Source: Phaeovulum molybdatiresistens
GTDB lineage: Bacteria; Pseudomonadota; Alphaproteobacteria; Rhodobacterales; Rhodobacteraceae
Assembly: GCF_023544865.1 (NCBI RefSeq)
Contig: NZ_JAMJFX010000001.1
Location: 310,001-374,000, forward strand
Reading direction: 5' to 3'
Length of the DNA stretch: 64,000 bases
Part shown: positions 19,201 to 27,561 of the stretch, piece by piece
Layout: every line of letters starts with the position of its first letter
How positions within the stretch are numbered: the stretch's first letter is position 1
Notes under the pieces: model-generated
What the model saw: the letters and a program-made list of their open reading frames with translations, nothing else
The model's database searches: none
What the model was told of the DNA's origin: nothing
Program-made: the position numbers and the translations under genes

Positions 19201-19671
19201 CAGCACGGTCGAGCTTTCGCCGGTGTGATCATCGCCCATTGCCATGATCACACCGCCCCTGGCCGAGGTGCCCGCCATATTGGCATGACGCATCACATCG
19301 CCCGACCGGTCCACCCCGGGCCCCTTGCCATACCACAGTGCAAAGACGCCGTCGTATTTCCCCTCGCCGCGCAGTTCGGCCTGCTGGCTGCCCCAGATCG
19401 CGGTGGCGGCCAGATCCTCGTTCAGGCCGGGCTGGAACAGCACATTGGCGGCCGAAAGCTCTTTCTTCGCGCGCGCCATCTGCAGATCGACCGCGCCCAG
19501 CGGGCTGCCGCGATAGCCGGTGACATAGCCCGCCGTGTTCCACCCCGCCGCCCGGTCCCGCGCGGCCTGCGCCAACACCAACCGCACCAGCGCCTGAGTG
19601 CCGTTCAGCAACACCGGGCTTTTCGCAAGGTCGAAGCGGTCGGCCAGAGAAATGTCCTGCCTGCCCATCAT
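16273..19671 (-). CDS. indolepyruvate ferredoxin oxidoreductase, fused alpha-beta type
   Basis: The 1132-residue protein combines the subunits of IorAB-type 2-oxoacid oxidoreductases, which oxidatively decarboxylate aryl pyruvates to acyl-CoA with ferredoxin as acceptor. In order: a transketolase-like N-terminal domain, the thiamine-diphosphate region (GIGCHYMVQW ... GGEGANWIG), a ferredoxin-like segment with cysteine clusters (CEGCGDCGVQSNC ... CNKDFSCLKGFC, about residues 620-675) and a C-terminal gamma-type oxidoreductase domain (GVGGTGVVTVG). It is divergent from a LysR gene with a perfect palindrome between them, which probably controls it. The rightward 1277-codon frame opposite it is a shadow. 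Confidence 0.92.
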   Translation of the reverse strand: MMGRQDISLADRFDLAKSPVLLNGTQALVRLVLAQAARDRAAGWNTAGYVTGYRGSPLGAVDLQMARAKKELSAANVLFQPGLNEDLAATAIWGSQQAELRGEGKYDGVFALWYGKGPGVDRSGDVMRHANMAGTSARGGVIMAMGDDHTGESSTVLHQSDWAMVDAYMPVLSPAGVQEILDFGHYGYALSRFAGVWVGLKTMKDTVEATAVVDGDPFRMQFVTPDFKMPPGGLNIRLGDTPVAQEARMIDHKRFAAEAFARANRIDRRVHGRAGAKIGFVAAGKNWLDLVHALALLGIDGPEAERLGLTTWKVGQTFPMDMKSFSEWAEGLEMIVVVEEKRKLIEVQVKEAIFDNRRGRRVLGWRHDQTGEELFPTRYALDPVMIAEKIGKILIEEGRGTEHVKAGLARIADARRADNAPEIATRTPWFCSGCPHNSSTKVPEGSRAYAGIGCHYMVQWMGRDTQGFTHMGGEGANWIGEAPFSSRKHVFQNLGDGTYNHSGSLAIRAALAAGTNITYKILFNDAVAMTGGQQNEGGLTAPQIVREIQAMGVKPIVVVYDEKEQIDLGAFPADVEKVERAGLMPVQDRLAKTPGVSAIVYVQTCAAEKRRRRKRGAFPDPDRRVFINTDVCEGCGDCGVQSNCVSIVPVETELGTKRAIDQSSCNKDFSCLKGFCPSFVTLQGAQVKKAATADFTLPDLPEPALPAISGTHNVVITGVGGTGVVTVGAVLAMAAHIDGKGAGMMEMAGLAQKGGAVHIHLRLANRPEDISAIRVAVGEADCVIGGDLVVTAGAKTLGLMTTGRTGAVVNAHEIVTGEFTRNRDFHLPTGQLRLGLEARLGDRLAFFDATELTRRVLGDSIYSNMAVLGAAWQQGYVPLTRAAILRAIELNGAGVAANSRAFDLGRWAVAMPEAAARLIAPEADQPKADPVAFRAAHLVQYQDAALADRFRALVARAPEDLREAVAKGYHKLLAYKDEYEVARLHLKTVDKARAEFGGDFRMTFHLAPPMLGGTGPDGRPKKREFGPWMVPVFRLLARMKGLRGTAFDPFGRSAERRTEHALIAQYESDMAEILPAVTPATQDIARELAELPLTISGFGPVKDAAVEKAAARRAELLAAFRAGGAPERMAAE

Positions 19672-19703
19672 TCCCCCCTATTCGAACTAGACTATCTCAA
19701 TGA

Positions 19704-19724
19704 TAGGTCAAAAACGTTGACCTA
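19704..19724. promoter_or_regulatory. LysR-type operator candidate (perfect dyad)
   Basis: TAGGTCAA (19704-19711) and TTGACCTA (19717-19724) form a perfect 8-base dyad around AAACG. Its core TCA...TGA fits the T-N11-A rule of LysR regulators. It sits 33 bases before the oxidoreductase start and about 100 before the LysR start, so it could control both divergent genes. Confidence 0.6.
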
Positions 19725-19822
19725 CAAAGGGAAATTTCCGTTGCCACATCTTTGTTATCGGTGTCAGGGCAATATATGCGATGGTGCGCGACGATGTGCT
19801 GGTGTTCGGGAAGGCGACGGAA

Positions 19823-20731
19823 ATGGATTGGGACAAGCTGAGAATCTTTCACGCGGTGGCGGATGCGGGGTCGCTGACCCATGCCGGCGATGCGCTGCAC
19901 CTGTCCCAATCGGCCGTCAGCCGCCAGATCCGCGCGCTGGAAGAAAGCCTTGGCACGACCCTGTTTCACCGCCATGCGCGCGGCCTGATTCTGACCGAAC
20001 AGGGTGAATTGCTGTTCGACGCCACCTCGACCATGGCGCGCAAGCTGGACACCGCCGCCGCGCGCATCCGCGACAGCGAGGAAGAGGTTTATGGCGAACT
20101 GAAGGTGACCACCACCACCGGCTTTGGCACGCTGTGGCTGGTGCCGCGCCTGACCAAGCTTTATGAACGCTACCCCGACCTGAAGATCGACCTGATGCTG
20201 GAAGAACGCGTGCTGGACCTGCCCATGCGCGAGGCGGACGTTGCCATCCGCATGAAGGAACCCAGCCAGGCCGATCTGATCCGCAAACGGCTTTTGACCA
20301 TCCGCATGCGGCTTTACGCCACCGCCGAATATCTGGCGATGAATGAACGGCCCAAAACCCTGCACGACATTGCCCGCCACCGCGTGATCTGCCAAAGCCC
20401 CACCACGCCGCAGATCCAGGCCGGTGCCTCGCTGGTGCAAAAGCTGCTCAGCTTCGATGTGCATTCGACGCTGATGGTGAACAATTACTTCGGCGTGCTT
20501 CAGGGCGTGCTGAACAACATCGGCATCGGCGTTCTGCCCGATTACCTGACCGTGGATTTCCCCAATCTGGAACGCGTCCTGCCCGATGTGGAATCGGTCG
20601 AGGTGCCGGTCTACCTGGCCTATCCGGAAGAGCTGCGCCAATCGCGCCGGGTCGCGGCCTTCCGCGACTTTGTTCAGGAAGAAATCCTGAACTATCGCCG
20701 CGCCCAGATTGCGGACACAACCCAGGATTGA
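19823..20731 (+). CDS. LysR-family transcriptional regulator
   Basis: The 302-residue protein has an N-terminal winged helix-turn-helix (MDWDKLRIFHAVADAGSLTHAG ... LSQSAVSRQIRALEE, residues 1-60) and a C-terminal periplasmic-binding-like effector domain. ATG 19823 gives the canonical LysR N-terminus; an upstream in-frame start at 19781 would add 14 residues. It is divergent from the indolepyruvate oxidoreductase gene, which it may regulate. The effector is not known. Its stop is followed after about 50 bases by the heat-shock-type promoter of an sRNA candidate. Confidence 0.9.
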   Translation: MDWDKLRIFHAVADAGSLTHAGDALHLSQSAVSRQIRALEESLGTTLFHRHARGLILTEQGELLFDATSTMARKLDTAAARIRDSEEEVYGELKVTTTTGFGTLWLVPRLTKLYERYPDLKIDLMLEERVLDLPMREADVAIRMKEPSQADLIRKRLLTIRMRLYATAEYLAMNERPKTLHDIARHRVICQSPTTPQIQAGASLVQKLLSFDVHSTLMVNNYFGVLQGVLNNIGIGVLPDYLTVDFPNLERVLPDVESVEVPVYLAYPEELRQSRRVAAFRDFVQEEILNYRRAQIADTTQD

Positions 20732-20783
20732 GGTGAGGCATTACCGCAACGCATAGCGGCCATGATGCAGTCGCAGCACGATT

Positions 20784-20814
20784 CCCCTTGAATGGTTCGC
20801 ACACTGCCCATAAA
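20784..20814 (+). promoter_or_regulatory. RpoH (sigma-32 type) promoter candidate
   Basis: CCCTTGAA ends at 20792, then 14 bases, then CCCATAAA at 20807-20814. This closely fits the heat-shock sigma consensus CTTGAA-N13/14-CCCCATNT. The expected start point is about 20820, just before a structured RNA and terminator. Confidence 0.65.
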
Positions 20815-20819
20815 TCGTG

Positions 20820-20906
20820 CTTCGAAGGCGATGGCTTGAGGAAACTCTCATCACCTTCTACCTCCCTGTTGGACTATGGCCGAGCTTTGTCTCGGCCTTT
20901 TTTTTT
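20820..20906 (+). ncRNA. candidate RpoH-dependent small RNA (~87 nt)
   Basis: Between lysR and purL there is no plausible short gene, but there is an ordered RNA-like layout. A hairpin is formed by GAAGGCGATG (20824-20833) and CATCACCTTC (20849-20858), nine of ten bases paired, capped by GAG-GAAA-CTC with a GNRA tetraloop. A single-stranded stretch with ACCTCCC (20860-20866), complementary to a ribosome-binding site, follows. The end is a strong terminator with nine T. With the RpoH-like promoter just upstream this resembles stress-induced sRNAs of Rhodobacter, which often expose CCUCC motifs; identity with a named one could not be established. Confidence 0.6.
20878..20906 (+). terminator. 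strong intrinsic terminator
   Basis: GGCCGAG (20878-20884) pairs with CTCGGCC (20891-20897) over a 6-base loop, followed by nine T (20898-20906). It would end the sRNA and any read-through from lysR before purL. Confidence 0.9.
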
Positions 20907-21001
20907 GCTTGTGCCAGAATTCCACGCGTTTCACGCCAAATCGGCCTTTCCCGAAAGGCCCCCCTGTTCTAAGAGGCGGCATCTGCACGAGGAGGCCCCC
21001 G

Positions 21002-23164
21002 ATGGAAGAGCCGAAGATCAACCCCGACCTGATCGCCGCGCACGGGCTCAAGCCCGACGAATACGATCGCATCCTGGACATCATCGGCCGCGAGCCGAGC
21101 TTCACGGAACTCGGCATCTTCTCGGCGATGTGGAACGAACATTGTTCCTACAAGTCCTCGAAGAAATGGCTGCGCACCCTGCACACCACCGGCCCCCAGG
21201 TGATCTGCGGCCCGGGTGAAAACGCAGGCGTCGTCGATATCGGCGACGGCCAGGCCGTGGTCTTCAAGATGGAAAGCCACAACCACCCGTCCTACATCGA
21301 ACCGCATCAGGGCGCGGCCACCGGCGTCGGCGGCATCCTGCGCGACGTGTTCACCATGGGCGCGCGCCCGATCGCCGCGATGGACGCGCTGAGCTTCGGC
21401 CTGCCCTCGCATCCGAAAACCGCGCATCTGGTCAAGGGCGTGGTCGAGGGCATCGGCGCCTATGGCAACGCCTTCGGCGTGCCGAACGTGGGTGGCGAGG
21501 TGCGCTTTCACGCTGCCTACAATGGCAACTGCCTTGTGAACGCCTTTGCCGCGGGCCTGGCTGACGCCGACAAGATCTTCTACTCCGCCGCCTCGGGCGT
21601 GGGGATGCCGGTGGTCTATCTGGGCGCCAAGACCGGCCGTGACGGCGTGGGCGGGGCGACGATGGCCAGCGCCGAATTCGACGACACGATCGAGGAAAAG
21701 CGCCCCACCGTGCAGGTCGGCGACCCCTTCACCGAAAAATGCCTGCTGGAAGCCTGTCTTGAGCTGATGGCTTCGGATTCGGTGATCTCGATCCAGGACA
21801 TGGGCGCCGCGGGCCTGACCTGTTCGGCCGTGGAAATGGGCGACAAGGGCGGGCTTGGCATCAAGCTGCAGCTGGACGCCGTGCCGCAGCGCGAAAAGAA
21901 CATGACCGCCTATGAGATGATGCTGTCCGAATCGCAGGAACGCATGCTCATGGTGCTGAAGCCCGAAAAAGAGGCCGAGGCGCGGGCGATCTTTGAAAAG
22001 TGGGATCTCGATTTCGCCATCGTCGGCGAAACCATCGCCGAAGACCGCTTCCTGATCCTGCACGGCAATGAGGTGAAGGCCGATCTGCCGCTGTCGAAAC
22101 TGTCCTCAAGCGCGCCTGAATATGACCGGCCCTGGGTGGAAACGCCCGCGGCCAAGCCTTTCCCCGGCCTGCCCGCGATCACGCCGATCGCCGCGCTGAA
22201 GGCGCTGGTCGGGTCGCCCAACCACGCCCACAAGGGCTGGGTCTGGGAACAATATGACACGCAGGTCGGCGCCGATACCGTGCGCCGCCCCGGGCTGGGC
22301 GCCGGCGTGGTTCGTGTGCATGGCACCGAAAAGGCGCTGGCCTTCACCAGCGACGTCACCCCGCGCTATGTGCGCGCCAACCCCTTCGAAGGCGGCAAGC
22401 AAGCCGTGGCAGAGGCCTGGCGCAACCTGACCGCCGTGGGCGCGACGCCGCTGGCCGCGACGGACAACCTGAACTTTGGCAACCCCGAAAAGCCGGAAAT
22501 CATGGGCCAGTTCGTCGGCGCGATCAAAGGCATCGGCGAGGCGTGCCGCGCGCTCGACTTCCCGATCGTGTCGGGCAACGTGTCGCTGTATAACGAAACC
22601 GACGGCACGGGCATCCTGCCCACGCCCACCATCGGCGCCGTGGGCCTGCTGGCCACGCTGGATGACCTGATCGCGGGAGCCCCCGGCGCGGGCGATCAGG
22701 CCGTCGTGATCGGCGAAACCCGCGGCCATCTGGGCCAGTCGGCCCTGGCCTATGAAGCCTTCGGCATCGAGGACGGCGACGCCCCGCCCGTGGATCTGGC
22801 AACGGAACGGCGCAACGGGGACTTCCTGCGCGCCAATCGCAAGCTGGTGAAGGCCGCCAGCGACCTGTCGGACGGCGGGCTGGCGCTGGCCGCGTTCGAA
22901 ATGGCCGAGGCCGCAGGCGTTGGGATCACGCTGGACGCCGCCGACATCGGCTTCCTTTTTGGCGAGGATCAGGCCCGTTATCTGGTCGCGGTTGCCGCCA
23001 CCGACCTCGCCGCGCTGACCGCTGCCGCCAAGACGGCCGGGGTGCCGGTGGCGCTGGCTGGCCAGTTCGGCGGCGACACGGTCAAGCTGGGCGGGGACAG
23101 CGCGTCGCTGGCCGCGCTGCGCACGCTCTACCGTTCAGCCTTCGCCAAGGCGATCGAGGGCTGA
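21002..23164 (+). CDS. purL: phosphoribosylformylglycinamidine synthase subunit PurL
   Basis: The 720-residue ATP-dependent enzyme performs the fourth step of purine synthesis together with PurS and PurQ. The small-type length and motifs [20 protein letters not shown] and [10 protein letters not shown] mark the PurL half rather than the large fused PurL. The start ATG 21002 has GAGGAGG upstream; the longer frame begins inside the terminator region. A hairpin GGCCTTT-CCCG-AAAGGCC (20943-20960) lies in the leader. No purS or purQ gene is adjacent on either side. Confidence 0.96.
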   Translation: MEEPKINPDLIAAHGLKPDEYDRILDIIGREPSFTELGIFSAMWNEHCSYKSSKKWLRTLHTTGPQVICGPGENAGVVDIGDGQAVVFKMESHNHPSYIEPHQGAATGVGGILRDVFTMGARPIAAMDALSFGLPSHPKTAHLVKGVVEGIGAYGNAFGVPNVGGEVRFHAAYNGNCLVNAFAAGLADADKIFYSAASGVGMPVVYLGAKTGRDGVGGATMASAEFDDTIEEKRPTVQVGDPFTEKCLLEACLELMASDSVISIQDMGAAGLTCSAVEMGDKGGLGIKLQLDAVPQREKNMTAYEMMLSESQERMLMVLKPEKEAEARAIFEKWDLDFAIVGETIAEDRFLILHGNEVKADLPLSKLSSSAPEYDRPWVETPAAKPFPGLPAITPIAALKALVGSPNHAHKGWVWEQYDTQVGADTVRRPGLGAGVVRVHGTEKALAFTSDVTPRYVRANPFEGGKQAVAEAWRNLTAVGATPLAATDNLNFGNPEKPEIMGQFVGAIKGIGEACRALDFPIVSGNVSLYNETDGTGILPTPTIGAVGLLATLDDLIAGAPGAGDQAVVIGETRGHLGQSALAYEAFGIEDGDAPPVDLATERRNGDFLRANRKLVKAASDLSDGGLALAAFEMAEAAGVGITLDAADIGFLFGEDQARYLVAVAATDLAALTAAAKTAGVPVALAGQFGGDTVKLGGDSASLAALRTLYRSAFAKAIEG

Positions 23165-23175
23165 ACCCGGAAAAC

Positions 23176-23266
23176 GGGGGGCTGTCTGCCCCCCGCACCC
23201 CCCGAAGGTATTTTCGGCAAGATGAAACAGCCGCTTCTTCTTGGCTGAAATACTCCCGCCGGAGGC
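23176..23266. repeat. dispersed intergenic repeat, locus 5 (two opposed B modules)
   Basis: Hairpin GGGGGGCTGTCTGCCCCCC (23176-23194), forward module B (23198-23226, GAAGGTATTTTCGGCAAGATGAA) split by an 8-base spacer from a reverse module B (23234-23266, CTTCTTCTTGGCTGAAATAC). The opposed modules can fold into one long hairpin. It fills the gap between purL and bolA. Confidence 0.75.
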
Positions 23267-23354
23267 TTCCGTCCGTAGCGCAGGAAGAACAGCTGGCCCT
23301 TGCGGGCCCGCGCCGTGCGGCCTAGATTCCCCGAAAGGACGCGAGGAGAACGCC

Positions 23355-23597
23355 ATGCCGATGGAAGCCCATGACATCGAAGCCCTGATCCGAAGCCGGT
23401 TTCCGGATGCGAAGATCACCATCACCGATCTGGCGGGGGACGGAAACCACTGGGCGGCAGAGGTCATCGACGCATCATTCAAGGGCATGAACCGTGTGCA
23501 GCAGCAACGCGCCGTCTATGCGGCGCTGCAGGGTGCCATGGACGGACCCAATGGGGCGCTTCACGCCCTGGCGTTGACCACCAAGGCGCCCGACTGA
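23355..23597 (+). CDS. BolA family protein
   Basis: The 80-residue protein has the BolA fold: candidate iron-sulfur ligand histidines in GDGNHW (H32) and the conserved C-terminal histidine H70, with the [17 protein letters not shown] helix typical of the BolA2/IbaG branch. It lies 97 bases before the monothiol glutaredoxin gene; BolA and CGFS glutaredoxins form [2Fe-2S]-bridged complexes for iron sensing and cluster delivery. ATG 23355 follows AGGAG; ATG 23361 is possible. Confidence 0.9.
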   Translation: MPMEAHDIEALIRSRFPDAKITITDLAGDGNHWAAEVIDASFKGMNRVQQQRAVYAALQGAMDGPNGALHALALTTKAPD

Positions 23598-23694
23598 GGG
23601 GCGAGGGCTGTGGGCGGGGCCTGACTTTCGTCAAAGCGCCGGGCGCACAGGAATGCAACAGGACAGCGGACCGACCGCGAACAGGAACAGACAC

Positions 23695-24054
23695 ATGACC
23701 GCAATCGACCAGATCAAGCAGGACATCGCCAGCAATGACGTGGTGCTTTACATGAAGGGCACCAAGGAAATGCCGCAATGCGGGTTTTCCAGCCGCGTGG
23801 CCGGCGTGCTGAATTTCATGGGCGTCAGCTATAAGGACGTGAACGTCCTGGCCGATGCCGACATCCGCCAGGGGATCAAGGATTTCTCGGACTGGCCGAC
23901 GATTCCGCAGCTTTACGTCAAGGGCGAATTCGTCGGCGGTTGCGATATCGTGACCGAGATGACCCTTTCGGGCGAGCTGGATCAGCTGTTCGACGCCAAG
24001 GGCGTTGCCTACAACAAGGATGCCGCCGACCAGATCCGGGCTGCGAACGCCTGA
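23695..24054 (+). CDS. grxD: monothiol glutaredoxin (Grx4/GrxD type)
   Basis: The 119-residue protein has the CGFS active site at residues 29-32 ([11 protein letters not shown]) and the glutathione-binding [19 protein letters not shown] segment. This class binds a [2Fe-2S] cluster as a dimer or with BolA and works in cluster trafficking, not in dithiol reduction. It is the likely partner of the BolA protein encoded upstream and is followed by a clear terminator. Confidence 0.95.
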   Translation: MTAIDQIKQDIASNDVVLYMKGTKEMPQCGFSSRVAGVLNFMGVSYKDVNVLADADIRQGIKDFSDWPTIPQLYVKGEFVGGCDIVTEMTLSGELDQLFDAKGVAYNKDAADQIRAANA

Positions 24055-24076
24055 GCCGGCGCCAGCCTGACGCAAG

Positions 24077-24099
24077 GCCCCGCCCCGGCGGGGCTTTTT
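24077..24099 (+). terminator. intrinsic terminator of grxD
   Basis: GCCCCGCC (24077-24084) and GGCGGGGC (24087-24094) form a perfect 8-base stem followed by five T (24095-24099). Confidence 0.85.
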
Positions 24100-24209
24100 G
24101 CATTGCGGTGCGGTTCTGCCCCGGTTGAAGCGGGGCGCGGCTTTCGCTAGCCTTCACCGGGTCGCCCGCGCACCCGGCGCGGGGCACGCGTATCCAACAG
24201 GGACAATCC

Positions 24210-25211
24210 ATGCCCAATACCCCGGCGTTCACCACCGCGACCCCAGCCACCCAAATGGGGACGGCGCCTGCGCCCCACAATCCCGGGGTGCCGCTGGCGA
24301 CGGACTGGTTCGACCGAATCGCCATCAACACCCCCGCCGCCGAACGGCGCGCCGAAACGCTGACCACCCGGCGCAGCCTGAAGAAGGAATGGCAGGCCGC
24401 CTGGCTGGTCAATGCGATCCGCTGCATGGATCTGACGACGCTTGCGGGCGACGATACCGAGGCGCGGGTGGAACGGCTCTGCGCCAAGGCGCGCAACCCG
24501 CTGGCCGATCACATCCTTGAAGGGCTTGGCCTGGGCGCGATGCAGACCGGTGCGGTCTGCGTCTACCCCACGATGGTCGCCGCCGCCGTGCGCGCGCTGG
24601 AGGGCTCGGGCATCCCCGTCGCCTCGGTCGCCACGGGCTTTCCGGCGGGGCTGATGCCGTTGGACCTGCGGCTGGCCGAAATCCATTATGCCGTGGATCA
24701 GGGCGCGCAGGAAATCGACATCGTCATCACCCGCGCCCATGTGCTGCGCGCCGACTGGGCCGCGCTTTATGATGAAATCGCCGCGATGCGCGCGGCGTGC
24801 GGGCCGGCGCATATGAAGGCGATCCTGGCCACCGGCGATCTGAAAACGCTGCGCAATGTCTACAAGGCCAGCATGGTGGCGATGCAGGCAGGCGCCGATT
24901 TCATCAAGACCTCAACCGGGAAAGAGGGCGTGAACGCGACGCTTCCGGTGTCGCTGACCATGGTGCGGGCGCTGCGTGATTATGGCGCGCGGACGGGATT
25001 GCGCGTGGGCTTCAAGCCTGCCGGCGGGATGAAGACGGCCAAGGATGCGCTGGCCTGGCAGATCCTGATGAAAGAGGAACTGGGCACCGACTGGCTGCGC
25101 CCCGGTCTGTTCCGCCTGGGCGCCTCGTCCATGCTGGCCGATATTGAACGTCAGTTAGAGCACCACGTCACCGGGCGCTATGCGTCCTCCAGCCGCCACG
25201 CCATCGCCTGA
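24210..25211 (+). CDS. deoC: deoxyribose-phosphate aldolase
   Basis: The 333-residue class I aldolase splits 2-deoxyribose 5-phosphate into glyceraldehyde 3-phosphate and acetaldehyde. The Schiff-base lysine is in DFIKTSTGKEG; VCVYPTMV, IDIVITRAHVL and GFKPAGGMKT match DeoC. The N-terminal extension of about 60 residues is found in the longer DeoC subgroup. It ends 7 bases before an aldehyde dehydrogenase gene, which could oxidise the acetaldehyde produced. Confidence 0.93.
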   Translation: MPNTPAFTTATPATQMGTAPAPHNPGVPLATDWFDRIAINTPAAERRAETLTTRRSLKKEWQAAWLVNAIRCMDLTTLAGDDTEARVERLCAKARNPLADHILEGLGLGAMQTGAVCVYPTMVAAAVRALEGSGIPVASVATGFPAGLMPLDLRLAEIHYAVDQGAQEIDIVITRAHVLRADWAALYDEIAAMRAACGPAHMKAILATGDLKTLRNVYKASMVAMQAGADFIKTSTGKEGVNATLPVSLTMVRALRDYGARTGLRVGFKPAGGMKTAKDALAWQILMKEELGTDWLRPGLFRLGASSMLADIERQLEHHVTGRYASSSRHAIA

Positions 25212-25218
25212 GGGAAAG

Positions 25219-27558
25219 ATGCCGACCGTGACCGAGATCCTTGAGACGATGGACTATGGCCCCGCCCCCGAGGCCACCACAGAGGTGCGCGCCTGGCTTG
25301 CCGCGCGCGTGCGTTTTGGCCATTTCATCAACGGCGATTTCACCGCGCCGGGCCAGACCTTTGCCACCACCAACCCCGCCACCGGCGAGCCCTTGGCCAA
25401 GGTGAGCCAGGGCACCCCCGCCGATGTGGCCGCCGCCGTGGCCGCCGCGCGCAAAGCACAGCCGAAATGGGCCGCGCTGTCAGGGCATGAACGCGCGACC
25501 TGGCTTTACGCCATCGCCCGCCACATCCAGAAACGCGAACGCTTCCTGTCGGTGCTCGAGGTGCTGGACAACGGCAAACCGATCCGCGAGGCGCGCGACA
25601 TCGACCTGCCGCTGGTCATCCGCCATTTCTACCACCACGCCGGCTGGGCCGAGATCCTGGCCGACGAATTCCCCGGCGCCGCGCCGCAGGGCGTCTGCGG
25701 CCAGATCATCCCGTGGAACTTCCCGCTGCTGATGCTGGCCTGGAAGATCGCGCCCGCACTGGCCGCCGGGAATACGGTGGTGCTGAAACCGGCCGAATAC
25801 ACGCCCCTGACCGCGCTGGCCTTTGCCGAGATTTGCGCGGAAATCGGCTTGCCCAAGGGCGTGGTCAACATCGTGACCGGCGATGGCGACACCGGGGCCG
25901 CGCTGGTCACCGCCCCCGTGGACAAGATCGCCTTTACCGGCTCGACCGAGGTGGGGCGCGTGATCCGCCGCGCCACCGCCGGAACGGGCAAGTCGCTGAC
26001 GCTGGAACTGGGCGGCAAATCGCCCTTCATCGTCTTTGCCGATGCCGATCTGGATGCCGCGGTCGAGGGCGTGGTGGATGCGATCTGGTTCAACCAGGGC
26101 CAGGTCTGCTGCGCCGGATCGCGCCTGCTGGTGGCCGAGGCGGTGGTGGCCGATTTCACCGCCCGTCTGACCGCGCGGCTGGGCAAGCTGCGCGTGGGCG
26201 ACCCGCTGGACAAATGCACCGACATCGGCGCCATCGTGCATCCGGTGCAGTTGGCGCGCATCCGCGATCTGGTCGCGCGCGGCGAGGCGGCGGGCGCGCG
26301 GCTGGTGCAGGCCGAAGCGCAACTGCCCGCCAAGGGGTGCTTTTTCGCGCCCGGCTTCCTGACCGGCGCCCAGCCCGCCAACCCCGCGATGGTCGAGGAA
26401 ATCTTTGGCCCTGTCGCCACGCTGACCACCTTCCGCACACCCGATGAGGCGGTGGAACTGGCCAACAATACGCGCTACGGCCTGTCGGCTTCGATCTGGT
26501 CGGAAAACATCACGCTGGCCACCGACATCGCGGCGAAAGTGAAAGCCGGTGTCGTCTGGATCAACTGCACCAACGTCTTCGACGCGGGCGCGGGCTTTGG
26601 CGGCATGCGCGAATCAGGCTTTGGCCGCGAAGGCGGGCGCGAAGGGATCGCGGCCTATCTGCGGGCGCCCAGCCCAAAGCCGCTGGCCGAAGCCGCGCCC
26701 GCGCCGCTTGATGCTGCGCCGATGCCGGGCACGCCCGCAGGGGAAGGCATCGACCGCACCGCAAAGCTATATATCGGCGGCGCGCAAAAGCGCCCCGATG
26801 GCGGCTATTCCTACGCTGTCGCGCATCGCGGCCGTGAACTGGGCCTCGCCCCCCTTGGCAACCGCAAGGACATCCGCAACGCGGTCGAGGCTGCGCACAA
26901 AGCCGCCGCCTGGGGCAAGGCCACCGGCCACAACCGTGCGCAGGTGCTGTATTACATCGCGGAAAACCTGTCGGCCCGGCAGGCGGAATTCGAAGCCCGG
27001 CTGAAAGAGGCCGGCCACGACAAGGCCGAGGTCGCCGCCACGATCCGCCGCGCCTTCTGGTATGCCGCGCAGGCCGACAAATTCGACGGCGCGGTCCATG
27101 CCACCAAATCGCGCCATGTCACGCTGGCCATGCATGAACCATGGGGCGTGATGGGGATCGCCTGCCCGAATGCAGCGCCGCTTCTGGGCTTTGCCAGTTT
27201 GGTGCTGCCCGCCATCGCCACGGGCAACCGGGTGGTGGCGATCCCGGCACCGTCCATGCCGCTGGCCGCGACCGACCTTTATCAGGTGTTTGACACATCC
27301 GACCTGCCGGGCGGCGTGGTCAACATCGTCACCGGCGACCGGGACGATCTGGCCCGCACGCTGGCCCAGCACGACGATGTGGCGGCCCTGTGGTCCTGCG
27401 GCCCCGACCCCGCGATGATCGAGGCGGAAAGCGCGGGCAACCTGAAGGCCACCTGGGTCTTGCCGAACCGCGACTGGCACGGCCCGCAGGGGCAGGGCCG
27501 CGATTTTCTGGCCCATGCCGTTCAGGTCAAGAACATCTGGATTCCCTACGGGGAATGA
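25219..27558 (+). CDS. tandem-domain aldehyde dehydrogenase, ALDH16 type
   Basis: The 779-residue protein carries two aldehyde dehydrogenase domains. The N-terminal one (about residues 30-500) is complete: N167, K190, general base E263 (LELGGKSP) and nucleophile C297 (GQVCCAG). The C-terminal one (about 530-775) keeps the fold signatures (IPYGE end, VVNIVTGDRDD) but lacks the catalytic Cys and Glu. This is the ALDH16 arrangement; bacterial members retain the nucleophile. It starts 7 bases after deoC with GGGAAAG upstream, so acetaldehyde from deoxyribose breakdown is a plausible substrate; this is inference. Confidence 0.9.
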   Translation: MPTVTEILETMDYGPAPEATTEVRAWLAARVRFGHFINGDFTAPGQTFATTNPATGEPLAKVSQGTPADVAAAVAAARKAQPKWAALSGHERATWLYAIARHIQKRERFLSVLEVLDNGKPIREARDIDLPLVIRHFYHHAGWAEILADEFPGAAPQGVCGQIIPWNFPLLMLAWKIAPALAAGNTVVLKPAEYTPLTALAFAEICAEIGLPKGVVNIVTGDGDTGAALVTAPVDKIAFTGSTEVGRVIRRATAGTGKSLTLELGGKSPFIVFADADLDAAVEGVVDAIWFNQGQVCCAGSRLLVAEAVVADFTARLTARLGKLRVGDPLDKCTDIGAIVHPVQLARIRDLVARGEAAGARLVQAEAQLPAKGCFFAPGFLTGAQPANPAMVEEIFGPVATLTTFRTPDEAVELANNTRYGLSASIWSENITLATDIAAKVKAGVVWINCTNVFDAGAGFGGMRESGFGREGGREGIAAYLRAPSPKPLAEAAPAPLDAAPMPGTPAGEGIDRTAKLYIGGAQKRPDGGYSYAVAHRGRELGLAPLGNRKDIRNAVEAAHKAAAWGKATGHNRAQVLYYIAENLSARQAEFEARLKEAGHDKAEVAATIRRAFWYAAQADKFDGAVHATKSRHVTLAMHEPWGVMGIACPNAAPLLGFASLVLPAIATGNRVVAIPAPSMPLAATDLYQVFDTSDLPGGVVNIVTGDRDDLARTLAQHDDVAALWSCGPDPAMIEAESAGNLKATWVLPNRDWHGPQGQGRDFLAHAVQVKNIWIPYGE

Positions 27559-27561
27559 CCG

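Noticed and set aside
16174..20007. Rightward open frame of 1277 codons opposite the indolepyruvate oxidoreductase gene
   Set aside because: Antisense frame kept open by GC-rich codon bias; composition dominated by Arg, His, Gly and Ala, no recognisable domain, no ribosome-binding site.
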